Part shown: piece by piece, positions 17,018 through 25,776 of the stretch
Layout of the letters: every line of letters begins with the position of its first letter
Numbering within the stretch: position 1 is the stretch's first letter
NCBI RefSeq assembly: GCF_900112065.1
Contig: NZ_FOKE01000002.1
Location: forward strand, 62,001 to 126,000
DNA: 64,000 nt
Direction of reading: 5' to 3'
DNA from: Cohnella sp. OV330
GTDB taxonomy: Bacteria > Bacillota > Bacilli > Paenibacillales > Paenibacillaceae
Program-made: the position numbers and the translations under genes
Notes under the pieces: model-generated
The model's database searches: none
Told to the model about the DNA's origin: nothing
Seen by the model: the letters and a program-made list of their open reading frames with translations, nothing else

Positions 17018-18556
17018 TTGTCGAGAAGACCTAACATTTTGCTAATTACCAGCGATCAGCAGCATTGGAATACGATCGGCGCTCGCAATCCCGAAATATC
17101 GACGCCCAACTTGGACCGCCTCGTTCGCGAGGGCACGACGTTCGACAGGGCTTATTGCCCGAATCCCACCTGCACGCCAAGCAGGGCTTCGATCCTGACG
17201 GGCATGTACCCAAGCCAGCACGGCGCATGGACGCTCGGCACGAAGCTTTTAGAGGACAAACATACCGTAGGGGAGGACTTCGCGGAAGGAGGCTACCGAA
17301 CCGCGTTGATCGGCAAAGCGCATTTTCAACCGCTGAAGTCGACCGCCGAATACGAATCGCTCGAAGCCTATCCGCGCCTGCAGGACCTGGACTACTGGCG
17401 GAATTTCGACAAACCGTTTTACGGCTTCGACCATGTCGAGCTGGCTCGCAACCATACGAACGAAGCCCATGTCGGACAGCATTATGCGCTTTGGCTGGAG
17501 GAGCAAGGCTGCGCGAATTGGCGGGAATACTTCCTGGCGCCGACCGGCACGATGGACCCCGCGGCGACGTACAAATGGCCGATTCCGGAAAAGTATCATT
17601 ACAATACATGGATCGCGGAGCGGACTAACGCGATGATGGAACAATATAAAAAGTCCGGCGAACCTTTCTTTCTCTGGGCCAGCTTCTTCGATCCGCATCC
17701 CGAATATTTGGCGCCGGAACCTTGGGATACGATGTACGACCCGGACAAGCTGACGATACCTGCGCTCGTTCCGGGAGAGCACGACCGCAATCCGCCGCAC
17801 TTCGGACTCACGCAAGAGGAAGATCCCGATTTCTCGCACCTTGTCGAGACCGGATACGGCATCCATGGCTATCGTTCGCATCTTTATTACGAATACGGCT
17901 CGAAGTTCAAATTGACGGCGTACGACAAAAAAAAGCTGGTCGCCGTTTACTACGGCATGATCAGCATGATGGACAAATACATCGGCAAAATTCTCGACCG
18001 GCTGGACGAGCTCGGGTTGGCTGAAGACACGCTCGTCGTCTTTACGACGGATCACGGCCACTTTTTCGGTCAGCACGGGTTGCAGGCGAAGGGCGGATTT
18101 CATTACGAGGATCTGATCAAGCTCCCCTTTATCGTCCGTTATCCGGGCCGCGTGCCCGCGGGGCGCAGTTCGGACGCCATTCAATCGTTGGTCGATCTCG
18201 CGCCGACCTTCTTGTCCTTCTGCGGCATGCCGATCCCGCCTGCAATGACGGGCGTCGATCAAAAAGAGACCTGGCTCGGCAACCGGTCCAGTGCGCGGGA
18301 TCACGCGATCTGCGAGTTCCGCCACGAGCCGACGACGATCCACCAGAAGACATACGTGGACGAGCGGTACAAAATTACCGTATATTACAATCAAACCTAC
18401 GGCGAGATTTTCGATTTGCAGGAGGATCCGGGCGAGCTGCGCAATCTGTGGGACGAGCCGGCAGCGGAGCGGTTAAAGACGGAGCTTCTGATGAAATATA
18501 TTTGGGCCGAACTCGGCAAGGAACCGATGCCGATGCCCCGGATTCATCACGCGTGA
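17018..18556 (+). CDS. Type I sulfatase (arylsulfatase family)
   Basis: 512-residue alkaline-phosphatase-fold hydrolase that cleaves sulfate esters. N-terminal NILLITSDQQHWNTIG carries metal ligands. The signature CTPSRASILTG has Cys52 in CxPxR, the residue converted to formylglycine by a maturation enzyme not seen here. VVFTTDHGHFFGQHG holds the second metal-binding DH pair. The start is TTG at 17018 behind AGGAGGGG. No signal peptide is evident, so it would act inside the cell on imported sulfated sugars. It diverges from the AraC regulator and belongs with the neighbouring GH51/GH2/ABC genes. A weak cre-like element (16970-16985) lies in the promoter region. Confidence 0.92.
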   Translation: MSRRPNILLITSDQQHWNTIGARNPEISTPNLDRLVREGTTFDRAYCPNPTCTPSRASILTGMYPSQHGAWTLGTKLLEDKHTVGEDFAEGGYRTALIGKAHFQPLKSTAEYESLEAYPRLQDLDYWRNFDKPFYGFDHVELARNHTNEAHVGQHYALWLEEQGCANWREYFLAPTGTMDPAATYKWPIPEKYHYNTWIAERTNAMMEQYKKSGEPFFLWASFFDPHPEYLAPEPWDTMYDPDKLTIPALVPGEHDRNPPHFGLTQEEDPDFSHLVETGYGIHGYRSHLYYEYGSKFKLTAYDKKKLVAVYYGMISMMDKYIGKILDRLDELGLAEDTLVVFTTDHGHFFGQHGLQAKGGFHYEDLIKLPFIVRYPGRVPAGRSSDAIQSLVDLAPTFLSFCGMPIPPAMTGVDQKETWLGNRSSARDHAICEFRHEPTTIHQKTYVDERYKITVYYNQTYGEIFDLQEDPGELRNLWDEPAAERLKTELLMKYIWAELGKEPMPMPRIHHA

Positions 18557-18580
18557 CAACAAGACCCTGACAGCAATAGA

Positions 18581-18626
18581 AAGAAGCTTTTCCGAATGCG
18601 CCCGCAGGTCCTCGGAAAAGCTTCTT
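18581..18626. terminator. Hairpin after sulfatase, between convergent genes
   Basis: AAGAAGCTTTTCCGA (18581-18595) and TCGGAAAAGCTTCTT (18612-18626) form a perfect 15-base stem with a 16-base loop. T runs on either side are short, but the position between convergent genes supports a bidirectional terminator. Confidence 0.7.
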
Positions 18627-18652
18627 CGATGTTGCGCATGCCGCGCAAATGC

Positions 18653-18994
18653 TTATTCTTCTATATATTCGCCGTTCTGCTTCATCGACTCGTAGCGCGC
18701 GATCTCCTCGCGCAGCTTCCTGGCCTTTTCCAGCGGCTTTTTGACGTAGTGAATGTATTCGACCGCGGCGTGATGATCCGGCTTTTTGCCGCTCAGAAAC
18801 TTGCGCAGCGCCGACATCGTTCGATAGGCCTGCTCTTCCTTCTGGACCCGGCGCTCGTAGCGCTGAACCATCTGCTCGATCTCCGCCACTTCCTCGAGCC
18901 GCTTTTGTATGAGAGCGTCCAGCAACGAATGCACCTCCGCTTGCCGAGCCGGTGCGGCGGACGGCGATACAGCTTGCACAATCGGCTTCGTCAT
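18653..18994 (-). CDS. Small coiled-coil protein of unknown function
   Basis: 113 residues. A disordered Ala/Pro N-terminus is followed from about residue 20 by one charged helical stretch (LIQKRLEEVAEIEQMVQRYE, RRVQKEEQAYRTM, KARKLREEIARYESM) with clear heptad character. There is no signal peptide, membrane helix or known motif. I do not recognise the family. The ATG follows AGGTGAT. It stands alone between the sulfatase terminator and the chemoreceptor-like gene; the same strand and short gap (about 95 bases) permit weak co-transcription from the chemoreceptor promoter upstream. Confidence 0.7.
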   Translation of the reverse strand: MTKPIVQAVSPSAAPARQAEVHSLLDALIQKRLEEVAEIEQMVQRYERRVQKEEQAYRTMSALRKFLSGKKPDHHAAVEYIHYVKKPLEKARKLREEIARYESMKQNGEYIEE

Positions 18995-19089
18995 GAAATA
19001 TCACCTGTCTATTCTTGTGAAGATTCATCACACGTAAGCCAATTGTATCGGAAATTCGCCATCATGAGAACCCTTATGTCAGCTATTTT

Positions 19090-20547
19090 TTAGGAAGAGA
19101 TGACAATATCGATGCCGACGACGCCGATCGGACGGCCATCCGCTCCTTGCAGCGGCGTCGACACCGTCACGCAGGGCTTTTTCGTGATCGCGGACAGGTA
19201 AACCTCCGATACGAAAATCTCGCCGCCCATCGCCTTTTTCCACCATTCCCTGCTGCGTGCATTGAGCAGGCCCGCGATCGGCTCGGAAAAAATAAAGGAC
19301 CCGTCCGCCCGGTTGGACCAGATCGCCTCCACGCCAGCCGTCTGCGCCAGCCACCCGGACAGCACCTTGCGATGAATACCGTCGTCCAGCCCGCCGAGCG
19401 CCGGGTCTGCCGCCATGGTCTTCAAAAATTGCATCCATTTTTCTTTTTCCGCGAGTCCTGTATCCGCCCACACCTTGCCTCCGGCTTGATGGACAGCCCC
19501 GATCAGCTCGTCCGCCGCCGTCTTGAGCTCTGTCGATACTCTCCCGAGCTTGGCCGTTTCTTCTCGCTGCTTGAAATTCTGGGCTAGCGTATCGTCGATG
19601 CTCGCCATCATCTGGTTGACGGAGTCGACGACATCCTTCAGCATCGCATTGGCCGCGGAGGTCCGGTCCGCCTGCTCGGCCGCGGCGGTCAGCGTCTTGT
19701 CGACCTGTCCGTCCACTTTTAGGATATGATTATAGATCGCGTCCATCCGGTCGCGATTGACCTTCATCTCGCTCAGCCCTCGCGAGACCGACTGCTTTTC
19801 TTCGGCCACCGACGCAACGACCTGCCGGATGCCCGCCTCGATATCGCGGACGATCCCCGTCGAGCGCTTGACCGCGACGCTGCTCTGCTCGGCGAGCTTG
19901 CGTATCTCTTGGGCGACGACGGTAAACCCGCTGCCGTATTCGCCCGCATGCGCAGCCTCGATGGCCGCGTTCAGCGCGAGCAGGGACGTCTGCGAGACGA
20001 TCTCCTGGATCAATTCGTTCATCTGCGTAATCTTGGAAGCTTCGGCGATGAGTCCGCTCACGCGTTCCTCCATCGTGCCGTGATGCGCCGCGAGATCGTT
20101 CATGACTTCGTCGGTCTGCAGCATCGATCTGCACACGTCGATGACGACGTCCCTGGCCTCCTGGCTCTGGCGGCTCATGCTTTGGGCGTTCGCGCGGATC
20201 TCCTCCGAAGCCGCCGCTACCTCTTGCAGCGCGGAAAACGCGTCGTCCAGCCGTCCTGCCGCCACCCTGCTCTGCTGCCGCAGCCGGTCTTCTTGAACGG
20301 CAGAACGGTCCGCGATCGCCTCCAGCTGTCCGACGCTCGAGTCCACCTCGCCGACTGCGGCTTGAAGGCGATCGGAGATAACGACCGCTTCGCCCACCAT
20401 CGTCCGCAGCTTATCTTGGTCTGCGTCCTGCGCCGTACCGGTCGGTCCCGCACTCGCGGCGGAAGCCATACCTGACACCATCCCCGACGCGTTCAACTTC
20501 GACTCGGCTCCGTCCCTTCTATTGAACCATCTCCGCCATTCGGCCAT
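19090..20547 (-). CDS. Soluble methyl-accepting chemotaxis-like protein with C-terminal Cache domain
   Basis: 485 residues with no transmembrane segment. The N-terminal half is a long coiled coil with the canonical chemoreceptor hairpin tip ([20 protein letters not shown], then [17 protein letters not shown]), which contacts CheA and CheW. The C-terminal 130 residues look like a PDC/Cache sensor half ([29 protein letters not shown]). Sensor-last order without a membrane anchor implies a cytosolic receptor. The ATG at 20547 follows CGGGGG. An upstream in-frame ATG at 20595 lacks a ribosome site and lies only about 10 bases downstream of a TATAAT (about 20610), so it is probably at or near the transcript start. 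Chemotaxis or another kinase pathway are both possible. Confidence 0.88.
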   Translation of the reverse strand: MAEWRRWFNRRDGAESKLNASGMVSGMASAASAGPTGTAQDADQDKLRTMVGEAVVISDRLQAAVGEVDSSVGQLEAIADRSAVQEDRLRQQSRVAAGRLDDAFSALQEVAAASEEIRANAQSMSRQSQEARDVVIDVCRSMLQTDEVMNDLAAHHGTMEERVSGLIAEASKITQMNELIQEIVSQTSLLALNAAIEAAHAGEYGSGFTVVAQEIRKLAEQSSVAVKRSTGIVRDIEAGIRQVVASVAEEKQSVSRGLSEMKVNRDRMDAIYNHILKVDGQVDKTLTAAAEQADRTSAANAMLKDVVDSVNQMMASIDDTLAQNFKQREETAKLGRVSTELKTAADELIGAVHQAGGKVWADTGLAEKEKWMQFLKTMAADPALGGLDDGIHRKVLSGWLAQTAGVEAIWSNRADGSFIFSEPIAGLLNARSREWWKKAMGGEIFVSEVYLSAITKKPCVTVSTPLQGADGRPIGVVGIDIVISS

Positions 20548-20641
20548 TGCGAATCGCCCCCGAGTTCTATCGACATTTTCTACATCGATCGACATAATGT
20601 AATAATTGCTAACATTATATCTGTCCGGCAGGCAAAATAAA

Positions 20642-20663
20642 AGAGGAACCTCTCGGTTCCTCT
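20642..20663 (-). terminator. Terminator of the ECF sigma gene
   Basis: AGAGGAACC and GGTTCCTCT form a perfect 9-base stem with a 4-base loop. On the minus strand the stem is followed by TTTTATTTT. It lies 18 bases after the sigma gene stop and before the chemoreceptor promoter. Confidence 0.85.
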
Positions 20664-20680
20664 CGCTTATATGCGAATCG

Positions 20681-21217
20681 CTATAAATCCATGGCTCCTG
20701 CGCCTCCGGCTTCGGCCTTCAACCTTGCCTTCCCCCGGTGGATCCGGGCTTTGACGGTCCCGACCGGCACCTGCAGGGCAGCCGCGATCTCGTCGTCCTT
20801 GAACCCGTAATAAAACTTGTAAAGCAAAAGCGTTCGCGTCGCCGGCTCCAGCCGCCCGAGGATGTCGGTCAGCTCCGCCATCGTCTCCGGCTCGCTCTGC
20901 CTGGCGGATCCGGATTCACCGGCCGCATAAGCTTCGCTCAGCTCGCTGACGGGCTTGACGCGCCTGGCGCGGTTGGCGTTCAGCGCCAAATTGGCGGCGA
21001 TCGTCTTCGCCCACGGGATGATCTTGTTGCTCTCCCGGAGCGTGTCCCGCTTTTCCAAGATTCTAACCCATGCTTCCTGGACCACGTCGGTCGCGTCGCT
21101 CTTGTGATGAAGCCTGTGACGGGCCACCCGCAGCATCTCCCGATACAGCTCGTTCAGAAGTTCATCCTCGATAGCGGATTGTTCGCGACTTCCGATTTCT
21201 CCGCGGGAGTTCGTCAT
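20681..21217 (-). CDS. ECF-type RNA polymerase sigma factor
   Basis: 178-residue sigma-70 family protein. Region 2 ([35 protein letters not shown]) binds the core enzyme and -10, and region 4 ([32 protein letters not shown]) binds the -35. No region 3 is present, so it is extracytoplasmic-function class. The ATG follows AAGGAGTGA. It is usual for such genes to be followed by an anti-sigma factor, but here a terminator and a chemoreceptor gene follow, so the controlling partner is unknown. Confidence 0.9.
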   Translation of the reverse strand: MTNSRGEIGSREQSAIEDELLNELYREMLRVARHRLHHKSDATDVVQEAWVRILEKRDTLRESNKIIPWAKTIAANLALNANRARRVKPVSELSEAYAAGESGSARQSEPETMAELTDILGRLEPATRTLLLYKFYYGFKDDEIAAALQVPVGTVKARIHRGKARLKAEAGGAGAMDL

Positions 21218-21300
21218 GCCTCAATGTCACTCCTTAGGCCTTTTGATCCTCATCTCCTTTATTTTAACATATGGATTCCGATCGTAATATCATAAATATA

Positions 21301-21834
21301 CTAAGAATCGAATTTTTTGTCGGACAAGTCCTGACCCGCCACGGCGATCTCGTTCATCTCGTCCAGCATCGTCTCCGTCACTCTCCCGTTTCCGCGACGG
21401 ATGACTTTGACCTCGACCTGTTTTTTCCCCCATTCCTTGAACACTTGCCGGGTCGAAGGGAAATAGAGGTCGATGCGTCTTCCCTTGATCCGCGAACCGG
21501 TGTCCGCGACGCAGCCGTAGCCGTAGCCCGGAATGTACAGAAGCGTGCCGAGCGGAAATACGCGCGTATCGGCCGCAATGGTCGACACCTTGCTGCGCCT
21601 CACTTTGACGCCCGAATACGTCACGCCGTATTGAGGATGCCCCGGGCGTTTGCCCGTCGACTCCACGCCTGCCGTATAGCCGGTCGCCAGGACGGAGACG
21701 GTAGCGGGATGAGTTCCCTCGCGTTGTTCTTCCGCGTTCGCTTCCGCGCCGGCTCGCGGGGTGTCAGGCGCGGTCCATGCGGCGGAGACGACAAGAAGAG
21801 CCAGGGCCGATCTGAAAAAAAAGCTTGCGGGCAT
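21301..21834 (-). CDS. 3D-domain secreted protein (cell-wall-active family)
   Basis: 177 residues with an N-terminal signal peptide ([17 protein letters not shown], cleavage near AGAEA), then a 3D domain named for its three Asp residues. The signatures are [27 protein letters not shown] and [17 protein letters not shown]. This is the double-psi-barrel fold of YocH/MltA-like muralytic enzymes. The long frame starts 5' at 21876, but the ATG at 21834 is chosen because AGGAGG lies 9 bases upstream. Its first codons form the 3' arm and T run of the thrS terminator. A role in peptidoglycan turnover is inferred from the family. Confidence 0.85.
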   Translation of the reverse strand: MPASFFFRSALALLVVSAAWTAPDTPRAGAEANAEEQREGTHPATVSVLATGYTAGVESTGKRPGHPQYGVTYSGVKVRRSKVSTIAADTRVFPLGTLLYIPGYGYGCVADTGSRIKGRRIDLYFPSTRQVFKEWGKKQVEVKVIRRGNGRVTETMLDEMNEIAVAGQDLSDKKFDS

Positions 21835-21881
21835 CGGTAACATTCCTCCTAGAGGGAGAATGTCCAAAGCCCGCAAGCTTT
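21815..21881 (-). terminator. thrS terminator overlapping the start of the next gene
   Basis: On the minus strand AAAGCTTGCGGGC (21881-21869) pairs perfectly with GCCCGCAAGCTTT (21832-21820), followed by eight T residues in total. The 36-base loop contains the AGGAGG site of the 3D-domain gene, and its ATG begins at the loop edge. It lies just after the thrS stop. Confidence 0.85.
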
Positions 21882-21905
21882 ATGCGTCGTGACTTAACGC
21901 CTAAT

Positions 21906-23846
21906 TTAGTCGGTGCGTTTGCTGTCGATGTCGCCTCTAATGCGCGCGATGAACGCGTCGACCGGCTCCGCGCCGATATCGCCTTCGCCGCGGCGGCGGA
22001 CTGATACGGTTCCGGCAGCGGATTCGTTCTCGCCTACGACGAGCATGTAAGGCACCTTTTCCAGCTGCGCCTCGCGAATTTTGTAGCCGAGCTTCTCGTT
22101 GCGCAGGTCCGCGACGACGCGTACGCCGGATTCGCGGATTTTGTCTTCGAGCTCGCGCGCGTATCCCTCGAACGCTTGGCTGACGGGCAGGATCTTGGCC
22201 TGCAACGGGCACAGCCATACCGGCAGCGCGCCGGCGAAGTTCTCCAGCAGGAACGCGGTCATGCGCTCCATCGTGCTGATGATGCCGCGGTGAATGACGA
22301 CCGGGCGATGCTTTTTGCCGTCGTCGCCGACATACTCGAGCTCGAAGCGCTCAGGCAAGAGCACGTCGATCTGCGCGGTGGAGAGCGTCTCTTCCTTGCC
22401 GAGCGCCGTCTTCACCTGCACGTCCAGCTTCGGCCCGTAGAACGCCGCTTCGCCTTCTGCCTCGAAGTAAGGCAGACCGAGCTCGTCGACCACTTCGCGG
22501 AGCATGCGCTGCGTCGTCTCCCACATGTTGTCGTCCGGCCAGTACTTTTCCTTGTCAGCCGGGTCGCGGTAGGACAGCCGGAAGCGGTATTCCTTAAGGC
22601 CGAAGTCCTCGTAGACGCGCTGGATCAGCTGTACGACGCGCTTGAACTCTTCCTTGATCTGGTCGAGACGGCAGAAGATGTGCGAATCGTTGAGCGTCAT
22701 CGCGCGCACGCGGTGCAGGCCGGTCAGCGCGCCGGACATCTCGTAGCGGTGCATCGTGCCGAGCTCGGCGATCCGGATCGGCAGATCGCGGTAGCTGCGC
22801 ATCTCGCTCTTGTAAACCATCATGTGATGCGGGCAGTTCATCGGACGCAGGACGAGCTCCTCGTTGTCCATCTGCATCGGCGGGAACATGTCCTCCTGGT
22901 AGTGCTCCCAGTGACCCGAGATTTTATAAAGATCGACGTTCGCGAGCACCGGCGTATATACGTGCTGGTAGCCGAGCTTCTCCTCGAGATCGACGATGTA
23001 GCGTTCGAGCATCTGGCGAACCTTGGCGCCGTTCGGCAGCCACAGCGGCAGGCCTTGGCCGACTTCGCGGGAGAAGGTGAACATGCCCAGTTCTTTGCCG
23101 AGCTTGCGGTGGTCGCGCTTCTTCGCTTCCTCGAGGAAATGGAGATGCTCGTCGAGCTGCGCTTTCTTGGCGAAGGCGGTGCCGTAAATGCGCTGCAGCA
23201 TCTTGTTCTTACTGTCGCCGCGCCAGTAGGCGCCCGCCACGCTCAGCAGCTTGAAGGACTTGATGCGGCCGGTTGACGGCAAGTGCGGCCCGCGGCACAA
23301 GTCGAAAAATTCGCCTTGGTCGTAGATGGTGATCTCCGCGTTTTCCGGCAACCCGTTAATCAGATCGAGCTTGAGCGGGTCGCCCAGCTCGGTGTAAATG
23401 CGAAGCGCTTCTTCGCGGCTGACGACGCGCCGGACGATCGGCAAGTCTTCCTTGACGATTTTCTCCATCTCGGCTTCGATCTTCGCCAGGTCTTCCGGCG
23501 TGATCGACTGCTCCATGTCGATATCGTAGTAAAAACCGTCTTCGATTACCGGACCGATCCCCAGCTTCACGGTCGTATCGCCGTAAATGCGTTTGATCGC
23601 TTGAGCCATAAGGTGAGCCGTGCTGTGGCGCATCACTTCGACGCCGTCGGCGGAATCGAGCGTCACGATCTCAACCTTGGCGCCTTGCGTCAGCTCTGCA
23701 TTCAGGTCGACGACCTTGCCGTCCAGCTTGCCGGCTACGGCGTTTTTCTTCAGTCCCGGGCTGATCGAGCCAGCAACGTCGGCGATATTGGAGTCGTCCT
23801 CGTATTCGCGGACCGCTCCGTCGGGCAGTTTGATTTGTACAGTCAT
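21906..23846 (-). CDS. thrS: Threonyl-tRNA synthetase
   Basis: 646-residue class II synthetase that charges tRNA-Thr. Order: TGS domain ([18 protein letters not shown]), an editing domain with [16 protein letters not shown], the class II catalytic core with the zinc-binding [20 protein letters not shown], and an anticodon-binding domain ending in [10 protein letters not shown]. The ATG at 23846 follows GAGGAGG; the longer open frame runs into the T-box leader and is not coding. The length matches bacterial ThrRS. Expression is controlled by the T-box upstream. It lies downstream of ytxC, as in B. subtilis. Confidence 0.97.
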   Translation of the reverse strand: MTVQIKLPDGAVREYEDDSNIADVAGSISPGLKKNAVAGKLDGKVVDLNAELTQGAKVEIVTLDSADGVEVMRHSTAHLMAQAIKRIYGDTTVKLGIGPVIEDGFYYDIDMEQSITPEDLAKIEAEMEKIVKEDLPIVRRVVSREEALRIYTELGDPLKLDLINGLPENAEITIYDQGEFFDLCRGPHLPSTGRIKSFKLLSVAGAYWRGDSKNKMLQRIYGTAFAKKAQLDEHLHFLEEAKKRDHRKLGKELGMFTFSREVGQGLPLWLPNGAKVRQMLERYIVDLEEKLGYQHVYTPVLANVDLYKISGHWEHYQEDMFPPMQMDNEELVLRPMNCPHHMMVYKSEMRSYRDLPIRIAELGTMHRYEMSGALTGLHRVRAMTLNDSHIFCRLDQIKEEFKRVVQLIQRVYEDFGLKEYRFRLSYRDPADKEKYWPDDNMWETTQRMLREVVDELGLPYFEAEGEAAFYGPKLDVQVKTALGKEETLSTAQIDVLLPERFELEYVGDDGKKHRPVVIHRGIISTMERMTAFLLENFAGALPVWLCPLQAKILPVSQAFEGYARELEDKIRESGVRVVADLRNEKLGYKIREAQLEKVPYMLVVGENESAAGTVSVRRRGEGDIGAEPVDAFIARIRGDIDSKRTD

Positions 23847-23897
23847 TGCGATGGCCTCCTCGGCAGCGTGGAATTGATGTTGGGGACAAAGCAACGC

Positions 23898-24222
23898 AAA
23901 AAAGCGCCCGTCCCCGGTAAGGGACGAGCGCCAGTCTATGGCGTCCGTGGTTCCACCCTCGTTCAACCGTCGCGTGCCGCTCAAACGGCGTACGGACGAT
24001 TCTCTAGGCATGAGTAACGGTCATGACCCGGCAATACTTAATGGCGATGCAGGCGCAGCTGCTTGGCATTCGTTAGCAAACGAATCATGCAGGAATGCCC
24101 TTCGCGTTCGGCACTGCGGCTCGAAAGGGGTCGACGCTTGCCGTTGCCGGAAGGAACTTGCAGCCAAGGTTCCTCTCTCTGGGCCGTCCGTTGCAGCGCC
24201 GCTGTCTTTCTCACAGCCGATA
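23898..24222 (-). promoter_or_regulatory. T-box riboswitch leader of thrS
   Basis: On the minus strand the leader from the predicted start near 24222 carries the T-box sequence AGGGTGGAACCACG (23959-23946), which binds the free acceptor end of uncharged tRNA. After it come a terminator stem (GCGCTCGTCCC / GGGACGGGCGC) and a T run at 23903-23898. The AGAGAG element expected in Stem I is visible near 24175. Uncharged tRNA-Thr should favour the antiterminator and allow thrS expression. I could not place the ACC specifier codon with confidence. Confidence 0.88.
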
Positions 24223-24228
24223 CGTTGC

Positions 24229-24258
24229 ATTATACCCGTATGCAACCGCGTGCGTCAA
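24229..24258 (-). promoter_or_regulatory. thrS promoter
   Basis: On the minus strand, TTGACG (24258-24253) and TATAAT (24234-24229) are spaced by 18 bases, a good sigma-A promoter placed just before the T-box leader. It lies immediately past the 3' end of ytxC. Confidence 0.75.
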
Positions 24259-24284
24259 GCCGCATATCGCCTAAAGCGACCGCT

Positions 24285-25166
24285 TCAACGCGGCATCGGA
24301 TGGTCGCAGATCGCGGCTCGCTCGCCGAAAATGCCCATCAGCGTCCGCACGACCTGCGCATCCGGTTCGTCGGTATGGATGTATAGCCGTCTGGGGCTCG
24401 CCGCGAGCAGCCTGGTGACCAGCAAGCTCTCGCGATCCTGCTGATCGGACGCCGCTTGCAGGATCGGCTCGGTGACGGGTTCGTCCTGCAGCGGACGCAT
24501 TTTCTCGTCGAGCAGCGTCGGTCCTTGCCCCCCGCCGTGCAGCACATGGATAGCAGGCAGGCCTGTCTCCTGACCTTTGACCATCGACTGGAGCAGGCGC
24601 ATGAACTCTTGATATTGGCGGTCCATCAGCATTTCTTCGACCGCCGTTTCGGCCGCTTCACGCAGTTCTTCCGAGTGCTCGCGCAAGCGAAACCGCATGA
24701 AGCCGTCCAAATGAAGCGAGCCGTTCCGCCACAGATAATCGCCGAGCTTCGCCGCGATTTTGACCAGTCTACGTTTCCTGCCCTCGCCAGCGCCTGCTCC
24801 TGAATCGCCGGCTTCGCCGTCAGGCAGCTCGCCGTTCAACAGCACGATCGCTTCCCGCATTCCCGTCTTGATTTCCTTCAGGTCGCGCGTCCCCAGCCTA
24901 CGCTGCATAAACCGTTCGAGCGTCTGCGGCTCCTTGACCGACAGCACGAATTCCGCCAGCACCATGCCGACTTTGTCGCAAAACTCCCGTTGTCCCGCCG
25001 AGAAATCCAGCTTGCACACGATGGCGTCGCCGCGTTCGGCGAGGCGCCACGGACCTTGTCCCGCGCTGTCTGCCAGCCCCTCGAATGCATCGTTCATCAT
25101 GCGCTGCAGCCTGCTTCGCGCCTCCAGGCCCCCGTACAGACTAACGGCCCATTGCTCCTTGTTCAT
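24285..25166 (-). CDS. ytxC: YtxC-like sporulation-associated protein
   Basis: 293 residues, predicted cytosolic, no signal peptide. I recognise the YtxC pattern: MVLAEFVLSVKEP, EEMLMDRQYQEFMRLLQSM and the closing LYIHTDEPDAQVVRTLMGIF. The position directly upstream of thrS is the same as in Bacillus. The family is a putative sporulation protein of unknown biochemistry. The ATG is preceded by GGGGGTGA. A low-complexity Gly/Ala segment (GDSGAGAGEG) sits mid-protein as a linker. Confidence 0.8.
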   Translation of the reverse strand: MNKEQWAVSLYGGLEARSRLQRMMNDAFEGLADSAGQGPWRLAERGDAIVCKLDFSAGQREFCDKVGMVLAEFVLSVKEPQTLERFMQRRLGTRDLKEIKTGMREAIVLLNGELPDGEAGDSGAGAGEGRKRRLVKIAAKLGDYLWRNGSLHLDGFMRFRLREHSEELREAAETAVEEMLMDRQYQEFMRLLQSMVKGQETGLPAIHVLHGGGQGPTLLDEKMRPLQDEPVTEPILQAASDQQDRESLLVTRLLAASPRRLYIHTDEPDAQVVRTLMGIFGERAAICDHPMPR

Positions 25167-25354
25167 CCGCTCACCCCCGGCTTCCTGTTCTTAAGCTATA
25201 TGGTGACCGGAATCGCGATATACGATCGCTCGTTGCATGTGGTATATTTTATTAATTTTCGGCTGGTAAAATGCGGATTCGGCTGAGATGATTTTGGAGT
25301 TGCGCGGGGGGCGGCGGAAAAAGGAGAAGGCGAAGCGATTGCAGGCAATCGGGG

Positions 25355-25680
25355 CCGTCGGCCCACGATATGGGCGATTGCCTTCTGTACAGCAGGCGAT
25401 TGATCCGCCAGCTCACGAGATGGCGATCGCCTTCTCTACGAAAGGCGATGAGGGCCCTTGGCCCGCGATATGGGCGATCGCCTTCTGTACAGCAGGCGAT
25501 CGGATCCGCTAGCCCACAATATGGGCGATCGCCTTCTGTACAGCAGGCGATTGGATCCGCTAGCCCACGATTCGGGCGATCGCCTTCTGTACAGTAGGCA
25601 ATTGGATCCGCTGGCCCGCGGTTCGGGCATTCGCCTTCACAACGAAAGGCGATGAGGGCCGTCGGCCCGCGATATGGCCC
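25355..25680. repeat. Tandem array of about six 50-bp dyad-containing units
   Basis: Between ytxC and mqnC, related units begin near 25371, 25421, 25471, 25522, 25572 and 25622, a 50-51 base period. The best units read GGGCGATCGCC followed by TTCTGTACAGCAGGCGAT, then a spacer with GGATCCGCTAGCCCAC. Each central unit contains a dyad, ATCGCCT-T-CTGTACAG-C-AGGCGAT, that can fold as a hairpin centred on GTAC. The outer units are degenerate: the second and last have TCTACGAAAGGCGAT- or CACAACGAAAGGCGAT-like versions. Open frames of 60-75 residues across it are translations of the repeat, not genes. The rest of 25167-25776 shows no gene. Confidence 0.85.
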
Positions 25681-25714
25681 CCCTATTTCTCGAAGCGGCT
25701 ATGGCATCTCCGCA

Positions 25715-25759
25715 AAAAAGCCTCTCCGGCCGCTCTTCGATCGAGCAGCCAGAAAGGCA
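25715..25759 (-). terminator. mqnC terminator
   Basis: On the minus strand GCCTTTCTGGCTGCTC pairs with GAGCGGCCGGAGAGGC with two mismatches, followed by six T residues. It lies about 20 bases past the mqnC stop and separates it from the repeat array. Confidence 0.85.
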
Positions 25760-25776
25760 TTTTTAAATCAAACCAA

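Noticed and set aside
25371-25640. CRISPR array
   Set aside because: The period is 50 bases with nearly constant spacers, so the whole unit repeats and there are no unique spacers or cas genes.
25288-25655. Open frames of 65-75 residues on both strands with a 17-residue repeat
   Set aside because: They are translations of the 50-bp DNA repeat, read open in several frames at once and without ribosome sites.
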